Shown here: one piece after another, positions 26,876 through 38,196 of the stretch
Layout of the letters: every line of letters starts with the position of its first letter
Position numbering within the stretch: the first letter of the stretch is position 1
NCBI GenBank assembly: GCA_019914995.1
Contig: CM034127.1
Location: 12,436,269 to 12,500,268 of the forward strand
Direction of reading: 5' to 3'
DNA: 64,000 bases
Source of the DNA: Acanthochlamys bracteata
Lineage: Eukaryota; Streptophyta; Magnoliopsida; Pandanales; Velloziaceae
Program-made: the position numbers and the translations under genes
The notes under the pieces: model-generated
Databases searched by the model: none
What the model was told of the DNA's origin: nothing
What the model saw: only the letters and a program-made list of their open reading frames with translations

Positions 26876-26948
26876 GGTCCCATGGTTTAGCGGTCAGGAC
26901 ATTGGACTGTTAATCCAGTAATCCGAGTTATAAATATTGGTGGAATTT
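26876..26948 (+). pseudogene. Decayed tRNA-Gln-like sequence
   Basis: GGTCCCATGGTTTAGCGGTC at 26876-26895 and TTGGA...TCCAG further on match the acceptor, D-arm and anticodon stem of plant and animal tRNA-Gln. The loop reads CTGTTAA, putting GTT (Asn) where Gln tRNAs have TTG or CTG. The 3' half is degenerate: after CCGAG the T-loop and the second T-stem strand are altered, and the 3' acceptor TGGAATT no longer pairs fully with GGTCCCA. It abuts an AT-rich MITE-like block. A tRNA-derived SINE head is a less likely alternative. Confidence 0.6.
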
Positions 26949-26954
26949 ATGAGG

Positions 26955-27190
26955 TAATTGGGAGTAATTTTGAAATAAAATTTTTTTTAACACAAATTAT
27001 TTTTATTTCTAAAAAAATATTTTTATTTTTTTACTTAAAAAACTAGTAATAAATAATAATAAAATTATTACGTAAAATAATTTTTTTATATTTTTTAAGT
27101 TTTAAATAAAATTTTAAAAAACTTATAAAATATATATTAAAATATATAAATTAAAAAATTATTTTTTCTGAAAAGTTTTGCCAAAACGTA
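26955..27190 (+). mobile_element. AT-rich MITE-like copy
   Basis: About 230 bp of alternating A and T blocks ending in TTTTGCCAAAACGTATC. It shares internal phrases such as TTTTTTTATATTTTTTAAGTTT and TTATAAAATATATATTAAAA with the copies at 36.9, 38.0 and 44.2 kb. The left end is unclear. Confidence 0.45.
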
Positions 27191-27486
27191 TCCCCATTCT
27201 TTTGTATCTTTTTTGTTTCCAGTCGTTGTGGTTATTCCCTTCATCTACTTTATGATACAGTTTGCAAACAAGCTTCCATTCTCATTCCTACAAACATCTT
27301 TACTGTATATTTTCAGTTCAGTGAACAACTTGACAAGTCCATAGCTCGGGTGCCTGCTGACCCACTCAACATTTGCAATTTACGTCTCTTTCACGTAAAA
27401 GTTGATGCAGAAATTATTGCTTAAACCATTAGAGGATATCCAAAGGCCCAGTTTCTCTTTCACGTTGCTTTGTCATAAAACTCTAA

Positions 27487-27697
27487 TGTTTTGTTTTTAA
27501 AAATATTTTTTAAAATAAAAAGTATTTTATTCTATTTCAATTTTTATTTAATTTAATTTAGAAATAATAAAAATAATAATTAAAAAATCTTATAAAAATA
27601 CCTTTTATAATTTCTAAATTTGTAAATAAATTTTATAAAATATTATAAAAATTTTAATAAAAAATTATTGTTTTAAAAAGCGTTGCCAAACGGACGC
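27487..27697 (+). mobile_element. Tourist-like MITE copy with TAA flanks
   Basis: The right end GCGTTGCCAAACGGACGC is followed by TAA at 27698-27700, and TAA also precedes the left end at 27484-27486. The left terminus TGTTTTGTTT is a weak inverted match to the right terminus. The interior is about 210 bp of A/T-rich DNA with no coding capacity. Confidence 0.55.
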
Positions 27698-28173
27698 TAA
27701 AAAAACCCGAAGCATCTAGAAGCAAATGCACCAAACCTGCTATTGCCGCAAATGCCTTTCAAGTTGTAACTCTTTGATTTCTTCTAGCAAGTTGAAGGAA
27801 ATGAAGGTGTGAAACCGAGCCAATCAATTTACATGTCCCCTCAAAATAAAATCAGAATACGATACACAAGAAAAAGGGATGAGAAATGGCTTGCATTAAG
27901 ACTGCACAATTTAATGAACCTGACAGCATCGTCCTCTTCAAAGGTGTCTGACTGTCAGAGTACCAAGGGTTTTGCAGATTCACCATGCACTGTGTCATGA
28001 GACTTCTTTCAAAAAAGATCATCTCGTATCAGGCAAAAAATCATTACATACACTTAAAATCATCGAAGAACTTCCGTGGGCCTCACTGCAGAAGACATGC
28101 TGCCAATTTGCAGGCACTCGAATTGGGAGCCTGCTAAAGGTTATTAATAAAAAGAATCGTAAAACTTCTTTTC

Positions 28174-31100
28174 TCAATCTTCACTGTCATGTGCCCCTGA
28201 AGGTTCTGGGAAGATTTCCTTCAAAGGCCTCTTATGGGAGAATGAGTGCTCCCCGCCGCTCCCCTGTGATCTTGTTGTTTCAGAACGCTTCAAAGTCCGC
28301 TCTTCCCTTGCAGGAACTGAAATCTCGGAAGAGCTATGCCGCCAACTTCCGAACAAGGCCCCGTTCCAAGAGCCCCGAGACGATGTGGCCCTCAGCCGTG
28401 CAGAACTGGAGTTCTCTTCCCTAACAACCTTCAAAGGATTTTCCAGTGCTTTCAAGATGTACTTCATAAGTGGACGCCTCGTACTCTTCGGATTGAGGCA
28501 TGACTTAGCAACAATTGCCATTGCCCATACCTCTTCTATCAAGTCCTCATCAACAATGAGAGAAGGATCAAGTACCTTTAGCATGAGCTCCTTCTCATAT
28601 ATACTGATGTATGGTAGAGTGTGATCTAGCCACTGATTGGTAGAAGTATCACTAGACCCACTTATGCCAAGTTTGCCTGTCACCAGCTCAAGCAGCACCT
28701 TCCCGAAGCAGTACACATCATAGGAACATGTCGCAGAAGGAGAGCCTGCTTAAAGAGTAGTAGGTAAAAATGAAGGCATTCGCAAATAAGCAAGATGCTC
28801 GTGTTCACTGAACACTCACCAGAAACCCCTTGATCAGATGTCCTGCACATTTAGCAACCAAAAAAGATGAGAACAGCAGGCAATTAACGTTTGTGTATAC
28901 TACTAAAGTTTTCAAAGAAATCTAAGAATGACAGCTACGATCATATCATTAAAAAAACATTTTAATAAAAAACATAGGGATCAAGATAGAGAGAAATAAA
29001 ACAAACCTGAGGTTGAAATTTTCTTATATTCCAAAATGTGAATTAGCTAAAAAGAATATGACAACACAAAAAGTAACCATAGACTTGCACAGTTCATTGT
29101 GCAAGTGAGCACAATCTAGTCCTAAACACAAGATAATTCGAGTATTTACACTATCTAGCAAGTTGCCTAAACCTAATACTATCTTGCAACACCATCAATT
29201 CAAACTTAAATCTCAGAGAATGACTGCTTTGAAACAACTGTCAAAGTACTATTGGAAGTTCTCCATACAGGAAAGATATCAAAGTGGGAGACCAACCATC
29301 CAACTAATATCTTACGTGGACCATAGGTACCCACCTCTTCTATGGATATAATCATCTGGATATGGTAGTCATTCTGTTTTCCCTTTGCAATTTTCCATTA
29401 AGAATCAGGATGAGAACAACATAAAAGTGCTGGCCACTTGCATGTTGGACTCAATAATCAGTCATGTCAAAGCATCACAGGATAATGATATCTGACAAAA
29501 TTTAATGTCTATTGAAATAGTGGAAGAAGAAAACATGATTACAAGCAAAAACTCACTCCATAAAAACTAGCACCAAAAAGATACTGGAAGCATCTAGCTA
29601 AGAAAGTTTCTATATAAAAAAGCCATGGTGCTTCTAAGGATCTACACTTCCTGACTTCAACATTTTTTAAGGCCAAAGGAGGAAACAAATAAAGGGAAAT
29701 GATCATGAAAAGTTCCCGGTCAATCTGCAACCATCTGGCTACTATGCAATTGGAGTGTATAAGAGCAAAAACAAAATTGCGGAAGTTTGCCCTGGCCCAC
29801 CCTACTGAATCAATCTGGGGTCCTAGACGAATCACAAATAACCAAAGAACTTGAAGAACACTATCACAAAAAGGTCCAAATGGGTGTATAAATAAAAAAG
29901 CAGAACTAGTCACTGCATGATGACTGAATCATTCTTTTGTAAGTATCTCAATCTAAAAATGTAACATATCTGCTTTACAATATAATTAGGACTGAACATA
30001 TTTTTATAGTCTTCACCGGAAGCATAAAAATAGAAAATTAACTAGTAAGGGAACTCACTGTGATAATCTCAAAATTCTCGATATAACACTTTGGTGACTG
30101 TCACCTTCTTGAGCACACACCTCACTCAAACTTCCAAGCCGTACTTCAAATTTATCATCTAGAAGAATGCTGCTAGCCTGCACATCTCTGCAACAAAACA
30201 AAAATTTGCCTTAAAAAAAATCTATTCTTAAATGCATCCAGGAAGGAGTTTAAATTGTTTGGTGCTAAGACTTGTAATGAAGTTGCTACATCATGACTGC
30301 AGTATTATGTAGGTCTTCACGCTAAAACATCGGATGAACTAAGCAACTGGGGTTTGAATAACAAAATATTCGGGTTTAACTTGCTTCAGAAAGACAGGTT
30401 CAAAGATGACTCACCTCATGGCTACCCATAGACTTGAAAACATTTCCCGAAAATACTAAGATGTGAAGTCGAACAAGGTATAAGTTCAGGGGCTACCACA
30501 AAACATGTAAGAAGCTTGACATAACTTGATTTGATGCAAGGAACATTTTCAATCCAAGGCAACGGGTGAAGTAGGAGAGAAATGTTCACCATATAGCCAT
30601 AAACTTTAACAGTTCAATGGCTGCCACAGATTATTCCCTCTATTCAAGAACTTCATGTTCTAATATAAGGCCATCTATCAAAGATATAACTTTGTGCATA
30701 ACTTAATTCATAAGGTATCTAGAAGTCGTTGGTGGATACCATAATAAAGGGAGGGCAGAGATGCACTGATCTCCAGCTGATGCCCAAGATCACTTCATCA
30801 CTAGGAAGTAACTATTTCATGGATAAAACTTTCTATAACAGTGATTTATAAAATCATCACCCTGGAGAAACTTCTACATATAACAATGGGTGATGTCTCC
30901 CTACAATGCATTAGCTAAAACAGAAGGGTCACTTTGACGCAAATTGTCTAAAATTGCTTCAACCTTAGTACTTCTACTGTATCTTTCTGCATGAGTTGCA
31001 ATTTGCAAAAGACAAATTCAGGGAACTTGGTATGTAATCAAACCAAATGCAGAACATCAAAATAGAAAAGGTCACCAGAACCAGTATGGTCATGTCCATC

Positions 31101-33114
31101 GTGAGCAAATGACAAAAATAGCAACATGGCAAATAATAGTCCCATTTCTTTGAGTTCTAGGGAGGAAATAATCATACCTATGAACTAATGGTGGACTATA
31201 CTCGTGATGCAGAAAATTCAAGGCCTCAGCCACACCTGTTGCAATTTTCAACCTCTTTATCCAATCAAGCGACTGTATACCCTCTTCTCCTGAGTCAGAT
31301 TTCCTGAACAGAGATGTAGCCAAGTCACGATGAGGCATATATCTGTAAATTAGGAACTTCTCATCCTCTTTCTCTAGACAATGTCCTACAAAGGGGACCA
31401 GTCTCGGGTGAGACAACTTCGAAAACAAATCCAGCTCCACCACATATGCATCTTTCTTAACGGTATGGCTGCCTATCTTCTTGATGACCAGGGGAGACCC
31501 ACCTTCTAAGACACCATAGTAAAGATCCCCCGAATGACCATGCTTTATGAGGTTTTTGTCGCTGAATTCTGAGGTAGCCTGGAGCAATTGGTCATAGGTA
31601 AAAGAATCACCCACAGCTGATAATTTCGCAGGAATTCCAGCGACAGCTGCTCCACCAACACCAGCAGCACTAGAAGGACTAGCAGCAGGGGGACCACCTG
31701 TACCTCTCGACTCGGAGCTACGAGCTCCACGCCTCCTTAAGCACAAACAGATCAAGAGAGCAACCAGCATAAGCAGTCCTATCCCACCAAACACCCCAAT
31801 CAATATGTACTTCAAACTCCATCCATTATTTTTCCTTGATGAAGGAACAAGCTGCAAAGGAGCTGGACCAGGAGCAGCTGCACCAATGTAAAGCAGCCCT
31901 CTTTCTGCATAGAACTGCTGGCAGTCGGCCGGACTTCTCTGGTTTGACACATTACTAAAACAATTTGTATCCAATAAAACGTTATTGTTCTGGCCAGTGA
32001 CAGGTAGATAACCTTCCAAATAGTTTCCTGAGAGATCAACTGAAGTGAATCCTCGAAACACAGAAGCAAAGGCAGAAGGTAGTGATCCATAAAACAAATT
32101 ATTGGAAATGTCAAATCGTGAACCATTGGTACTTGTGGAAGATATGCCTGGTGGAGTGCCCGTGAAGCTGTTGTTCGACAAATCAATGAAACCTAGTTGC
32201 CTCAATGCCCAAACATTGCTTGGCACAGATCCTGAGAAGTTGTTCTGGCTAAGATCTAATGTTCGCAACTGATCTAGAGACGAGAACAACGTGCTTGACA
32301 ATCGACCTGAAAGATTGTTGTCACTCAAATCAAGAACGTGCAAGCTCCTCAGTCCTCTAAGATCATCAGGGACTGTTCCACTGAGCGAATTCAAACTAAT
32401 GTCAAGCGATGCAAGTGCTGATAAATCACCAAGCTGCGGTGGAACAGCTCCAATCAACCGGTTCTTCGACAGATTGAGAGCTGTTAACTTCGGCAACGTG
32501 CCTAACGCTGGCGGCACTGAACCAGATAACGAGTTACCCGAAAGGTCGAGCCGAGTCAGACTCCCAAGCAAACCAAACGAGTCAGGAACCGGTCCAGACA
32601 ATGAGTTGTTAGCAAGGTTTAAGAATGTGAGATTTCCTAACTGGACGAGAGTAGTCGGAATGGTTCCGGTGATGTTGCAGTTGGACAAATCGAGAACGGA
32701 GAGAGACGACAGCGTGCCGAACCAGGTTGGAATTGTACCGGGAAGAATAAAACCGGAGACGTTGAACGAGTTGAGCCGACTGAGATTTCGCAGCCCGTTG
32801 ACGGCGAAGTGTGGACTGAGCCGACCAAGCCGGGTTCGTTGTAGACCAGAAATATGTAGCCCAACAACCCGACCGGACCTGCACGTGACTCCTCTCCAGA
32901 GAACACAAGGGTTAGTTTTTCTCGGCCAGTCACGTGCCCGGAGTCCGAGTGATGACCGCAGACTGTATAGCGCCTCGAGATCCGTGCGTGAAGTGAGTCG
33001 CTGCTGTGTCTGTGCCTTTACCACCATCCGATTTGCCACGTGGCCGGACAAGAACCACAGCAGCAGTAACAAAGACAGCAGCCGCGGCATTCCGGTTTGG
33101 TTAAACCTGTTCAT
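28174..33114 (-). CDS. LRR receptor-like kinase, At2g16250-like, probable pseudokinase
   Basis: Four coding exons on the minus strand: 33114-31178, 30187-30059, 28842-28820 (23 nt) and 28745-28174. They join in frame to 886 residues. A signal peptide covers about 1-35. An LRRNT cap with CVLWRGVTC (70-78) follows, then about ten LRRs from 100 to 370 (LDLSNCNITGTIP type). A Pro/Ala-rich juxtamembrane stretch leads to one membrane span at about 433-457 and a basic stop-transfer CLRRRG. The intracellular kinase domain starts near 507. HRD is present (645-647), but the catalytic-loop Lys and Asn are Gln649 and Ser652, the DFG site reads LGS (663-665), and the Gly-rich loop is degenerate; Lys545/546 is kept. 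The Ser/Arg-rich C-terminal tail looks phosphorylatable. Inference: a plasma-membrane receptor that signals without strong catalysis. The ligand is unknown. Confidence 0.9.
28820..28842 (-). other. 23-nt microexon of the receptor-like kinase gene
   Basis: Minus-strand TGCAG precedes GACATCTGATCAAGGGGTTT... and GTGAGT follows. The exon has 1+21+1 phase, so it links exon 2 (ending CA) to exon 4 (starting GC) in frame as TSDQGVSG. Skipping it would shift the frame and truncate the kinase domain. Confidence 0.8.
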
Positions 33115-33780
33115 CTACAGTTTCGGTCCATTTTGCTTTGTTTTGCTTCTGCAGTAGTAAGAAGTAATAGCAGTGGTGATGGTGGTGGCGGTGAAGGAGA
33201 AAAGGAGTTGGGTGCTGGTGATTGTGCCTGGTTGTGGTGGATGAATTAATTAAATTGGAAAAAGGTAAAGGGACGAATTTGCAAACCAAAGAAAAAGGAA
33301 AGAAATGATAACACAAATGGTGGTAGCATTACTAGTAGAGCAGTCCGTATTAATGGTAGTAGAACATGGACCCAACAGCGAAACAAGAAATAAACCTGCT
33401 CCCTCTCTCTCTTTCTCACACACACACATATAATAGAAGAATAAGAAAGAAGCAAGAAACCTGGCAGTTGTTTAGATTTCTTTTTTTTTTTTTTTTTTTG
33501 CAAATTGGTTCGTTGTTTATTTCCCGCCGGTGATCGCCGGAAGAGAGAGAGGAGAAGAGGGGTGGTTTTGTAATTAATATATATCGAGGGTAATAGTTTG
33601 ATACGGAGGGAAAGAGTTGACTAGGAAAAGACAGCTAGAAAGAGGGCGGGATCAGGAGAGGGGATTTAATATTTTGGGGCGCTTTTTGGGGGATTTTTTC
33701 CCTTCAATTCAAATTTAAGTTCTCTTTGGGGGCTTTTCTTGTTGTGGGCTTGGTTTTCTCATGGACTGCGCAATTTAAAA
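33115..33780. promoter_or_regulatory. 5' region of the receptor-like kinase gene
   Basis: Upstream on the minus strand lie pyrimidine-rich and simple-repeat tracts: CT/CA repeats at 33401-33431 and a run of 19 T at 33481-33499. These are typical of plant promoters and leaders. I cannot place the transcription start. Confidence 0.4.
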
Positions 33781-36220
33781 CATACACTACGCTTTGCAAA
33801 AAATTGGTAGGCGAAGTTTTTGAAACTTGGAGTATATTTGAGAATACTTTTTGAAGTAAAAAATTTTTTAATTTAATTTTTTTTAAATGAGTTTTATTTT
33901 TTAATTTAAAAATAATAATAATAATTAATAAAAAAATTTTATAATGTATATTTCTTTTGTACTTTTAAAATTTTTTTTAAATTCTATAAAATATTTTTAA
34001 AATCTTATTAAAAATGTAAAATTAAAAATTAAAACTAGAAGGAAAATTCTAGTTAGGAATTATTGGAGGTGCATGCAAAATTGTGAGAATGCAAGACTTG
34101 TCCAAATGCAACTTGGTGTAGTATGTAGTAATAATTTGACAAACTTGGTGAATAATAATTATGCTATGCATGCAACAACCATCTTCTTCATATTTCAATC
34201 ATTTATATAAATATATGAGTGGTTGTGTATGTAATAGCATGACAACTTATATTAATCTACTTCAATATATTATGTAACTCCTAAGTATTTAGAACTATAT
34301 ATTCACCTAATGTCAACAGCTTGCTTGAGTTATCCGAATACAAAATTGAACTAAATTTTTAACATGAAATATAGCGTCCGTTCAATTTTAGAAGAAAATT
34401 TTACCTACTGTTTAATAAAAAATAAGCTCTGTATTTTTAATTATATTTTATCTTTCAAATTAAAAAATTATAATATTGTGCATAAATTTTTAACTTAAAT
34501 TTTTTTTTAATTTCAAAAAATTTATGCCAAACATAACCTTACAATGATACTGACTTATTTATTATAATTATATCACTATCTTTAGTCATAATAAGGACAG
34601 ATTGAGCTTTTTGCAATGTTATGATTGCATGTACAAGAATTTATTTTACCTTTTATGGTCTATAATCATACCCTTTTGGACAGCACAAGAAAGAGTAATC
34701 ACTTCACAAACTCTAATTTCTTTATAATAATTCACGAGAATTAGTTTTTACGTGTAGATTTTAGAAAAGAGTAAAAGAAAACTTCTATTCTTATATAATT
34801 AGCCGATATAAGAACAATTCCTGAATTTACTTAAGGAATAGAAAGTTAGAAACTTAATGTATTAACGAGAGTATCCCATTGTATTAATCAGAGCATGTTT
34901 TAGTGCTACTAAATTTTACTTTTACATTCCATATTTTGAATTCGGATAAATTCAAGTGTTTTACTTACTAATCCCAAATTTAATTTTATTTTCACACCTA
35001 ATTTTAATTTTATCAAAACTCTAATTTAAAATTTATTACACGTATTTTAGTACTATTTTGAAATCTAATTCTATCAAATTTTATTTATTATCAAAATTTA
35101 ATTTTATAAAATTCAATTTTATAAAAGTTATTCTTCTGCAATTAAAATAAGCTCCAAATATAAGTGGATACTAAACAAAAATAAAAAAAAGTGTTAAACT
35201 ATGATTTGGAAATTTAAAAATTAAGTGAATTCGTAAGGTGTAAATGCAAAATTTGGGAGGTAACCACTTAAATTAAATGGCTAAGAGCGTGTTTACTTTG
35301 TAAATAAAGTGAATGAAGTAAATTTTTTAGAAATTAATTTAAAAAATAAAATTAAAAATTAAAAAATTTTAATAAAAAATATATACTTATAGTAAGTTTT
35401 AAAAATAATATTTTAGTAAGAAAATAAATTCTTTAAAAAGTTAAAATAAATCCTATTTGAAATAGTCTTTATTAGAGACGTTATGAATAGAATAATCTTT
35501 TTTAAAATAAAAAATATTCTTAATTTTTTGGAAAACTAAATTTTATTTTATATTAAAAGTAAAACATAAATAATAAAAGAATTTTACTGCTTAAATTTGT
35601 TTGACATTTTTAAATTTTAAAATAAAACTCTAGATATATATATTTAAAAATATAAATTACAAATTAAATACTATTTCTTTGAAATAGAATATCAAAAAAT
35701 ATCAAAGAAAAAAACAAAGGCATTCGCATGCAATACATATTACATCCGTTTTTGCTTTCTATTTTTTCAAAGAAATTTTTAATTTTTATTTTATATTTTT
35801 CAATATATATTTTATAAATATTTAGAAATTTTATTTAAAAATTTAGAAAATATAGAAAGATTTTAAGTAATAAAATCTTTTTATTATATATTATTATTAT
35901 TTTTTTTAAAGTAAAAATAGAACTTATTTTTCAAAAAAATAAAAATAATTTTTATTTTAAAAATTTTAGTTTATAAGAAATTCTAAACTCATCCTAAAAG
36001 ATGCTACTAGCTTTCACGAAGTCTCTTGTTTGAAAATGTTCTTAAATAAATTTTTTTAAATAAAAATATTTTATTTTTAAAAATAAAGTTTAATTTTTAT
36101 CTAAAAAATAATAAAAATAAGTAATATTTTACTTTACAGAATTTTTTTATTTTATAACTTATAAATAAATTTTCTAAATTGTATAAAAAATATATTTAAA
36201 AATAAAAAATAATTTTTTAA

Positions 36221-36466
36221 GGGTGCCCTTGAGATTCAAATAGAATTTTTTTTAAATAAAAGGTACTTTTATTTTTTTTACTTTTAAAAAAATAATAAAA
36301 ATATTTTATTACGTAAAAATTTTTTACACTATCTAAATTTTTAAATAAATTTTTTAAATATTTATAAAATATATATTTATAAAATATATATTATAAAATA
36401 TAAAATTAAAAAAATTAAAAAAATATTTTTGGTATCAGCCTAAAAAACGTTTTGGCAAACGCACCA
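36221..36466 (+). mobile_element. Tourist-like MITE copy
   Basis: Left end GGGTGCCCTTGAG and right end GGCAAACGCACC are imperfect inverted repeats (GGTGC...TTG). The interior is about 245 bp of A/T blocks shared with the other copies. The left flank is TTA; the right flank TCA is one mismatch away. Confidence 0.5.
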
Positions 36467-36471
36467 TCAGG

Positions 36472-36625
36472 ATCCTGCACATTTTAGCAACCAAAAACAG
36501 ATGAGAACAGCTAGGAGGGCAATTAAAGTTTTCAGTGATATACAACTTAAATTCTCAGAGTACGACTGCTTTGATACAACTACCGGAAGTATTATTGGGA
36601 GTTCTTCGTACAAAGCAGGCCACCG
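36472..36625. repeat. Displaced fragment duplicated from the receptor-like kinase locus
   Basis: 36472-36535 closely matches 28840-28925 of the kinase gene (TCCTGCACAT, TTAGCAACCAAAAA, GATGAGAACAGC, GGCAATTAA, TAAAGTTTTCA). 36540-36615 matches 29203-29275 in the next intron (ACTTAAAT, CTCAGAG, GACTGCTTTGA, ACAACT, TATTGG, AGTTCT). The 280 bp between these blocks is missing here. Both blocks keep the orientation of the source, so this is a deleted partial duplicate lying between two MITE-like copies. Confidence 0.75.
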
Positions 36626-36832
36626 TTTGAATTGTTTATAAAAAATATTTTTTAAAATAAAAATTTTTTATTTATTTTAAAATATAAATTATATTTTAAA
36701 TAATAATAATAATAATATTTTGTAATAATAAAACTTTTTTATATATTTTAAATTATTAATTAAATTTTTGTAAAATATTTTAAAATATATAAAATTAAAA
36801 AAATATTAATATTTTTCTAAAACTTACAGCTA
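36622..36832 (+). mobile_element. AT-rich MITE-like copy
   Basis: Starts CACCGTTTGAATTGTTTATAAAA, the family left-end type, and runs for about 210 bp of A/T blocks to TTTTTCTAAAAC. No clear right inverted repeat or target duplication is visible. Confidence 0.4.
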
Positions 36833-36867
36833 AATAGGTTCGAAAGAAAGACCAATCAACCAATTAA

Positions 36868-37106
36868 GTGGCCGTTTCGAAGTATTTATGAAATAAATTT
36901 TTTTTAAATAAAATATATATTTTTTTAAAATATTATATTTTTTTAATTTTTAAAAATAAAAAAATATGTAATAAAAAAATTTTATTATATAAAATTTTTT
37001 TATATTTTTTTAAAATTTAAATAAATTTTGTAAATATTTATAAAAATTATATTAAAAAATATATTAAAAAAAGAAGCATTTTCCAAACGCTTTTCCAAAC
37101 AAGCTC
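36868..37106 (+). mobile_element. Tourist-like MITE copy with TTAA flanks
   Basis: Left terminus GTGGCCGTTTCGAAG; right terminus CCAAACAAGCTC, whose reverse complement GAGCTTGTTTGG matches the left end imperfectly. TTAA flanks both sides (36864-36867 and 37107-37110). The interior is about 240 bp of A/T blocks without coding capacity. Confidence 0.6.
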
Positions 37107-37962
37107 TTAAGAAGTAAGAAGAACGTAAATGAGTTTCACCAAAATAAAATGTAAAAAGTAATTCTTTTGAAAAAAAGTAAAAAATAAAATTTAATTTTTA
37201 TATTTCAATTTTAAAAAAATAAATTAAAAATGAAATTTTATTTTATTTTTAAAAATGAATTAAAAACAAAATATAATAATTTTAAAATATAATTATGAAT
37301 TTGACTTATATAGAAAATATAAATTTTTTTAAAATTTTAATTTTGATAAGAAAAATTAGATTTTCGGAAATTCATAATATCTGACTTGATGTGGATGATA
37401 GAGTACCTACATTTTAATCTTATATAGATATATGCCGTTTTGGTATGGCTTTTTTACATTGTTCTAAAATTTTCATATCTGGAAAAATATGCATAATACC
37501 GTTAAGAGTTTGTTCAAAATTTTAGACTTTTAATAAGCATAAATGTAATTAAAAAATCTATGGAATTTTTTAAAAAAAAATTAGTTTATTAGCTCTTTCA
37601 AATATAGCCATAATTATGTGAGTATTGTAGCTATTTTCTATTATTTGCGCTGTTCCATACCTAATCATATAAGAGAAACCAATATTTAGGAGTGCTTGTT
37701 GTAGGAATTTTCTGAATCAAAAAGTACTTCCGTAATTATTTAAAATTAAAGTTTAATTTTTTTGATTAAAAAATAAAAATTTTAATAAAAAATTATTAAT
37801 ATAATTTATACATATTTTTTAATTTCAAATTTTATAAAATATTTTAAGTTTATCAAAAAATACGAACATTTAAAAAAAAACTAGTATACAATGCCACCAT
37901 GAACGGGACAAGGGCGATGATTTCAACTAATGTTAGCAATGACGAACTTAGTTTAACGATGA

Positions 37963-38196
37963 AGTGCGTGTTTGAAAGTATTTATAAAATAAATTTTTTT
38001 TAAAATAAAAAATATTTTTATTTTTTTAAAAATAAGTTTTATTTTTTTTATTTTAAAAAATAATAATATGTTGTAATAAAAAAATTTATTATGTAAAATT
38101 TTTTTTTAATTTTTTAATAAATTTTTTAAATATTTATAAAATATAAAATTAAAAATTAAAAAAATTTGTGAAAAAAATATAATCCGAAACGGACTC
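37963..38196 (+). mobile_element. Tourist-like MITE copy
   Basis: Left end AGTGCGTGTTTGAAAGTATT and right end CCGAAACGGACTC, an imperfect inverted match around CGTTT. The interior is very close to the copies at 36.9 and 44.2 kb (AAAATAAATTTTTTTTAAAA, then TATTATGTAAAATTTTTTT). Target duplication is not clear. Confidence 0.5.

Larger units (their letters stand above)
26522..28173. other. Convergent intergenic region between AP-3 sigma and the receptor-like kinase
   Basis: Holds the AP-3 sigma 3' end, a decayed tRNA-Gln-like sequence and two AT-rich MITE-like insertions (each annotated). Open frames at 27809-28000 and 27972-28424 are unsupported; the second runs antisense into the last kinase exon. 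Confidence 0.6.

Noticed and set aside
32291-33157. A 288-residue plus-strand open frame opposite the kinase LRR exon
   Set aside because: It is the antisense shadow of the LRR-coding exon; the Leu/Ser/Asn codon bias of LRRs keeps the reverse frame open. It has no domain and no promoter evidence.
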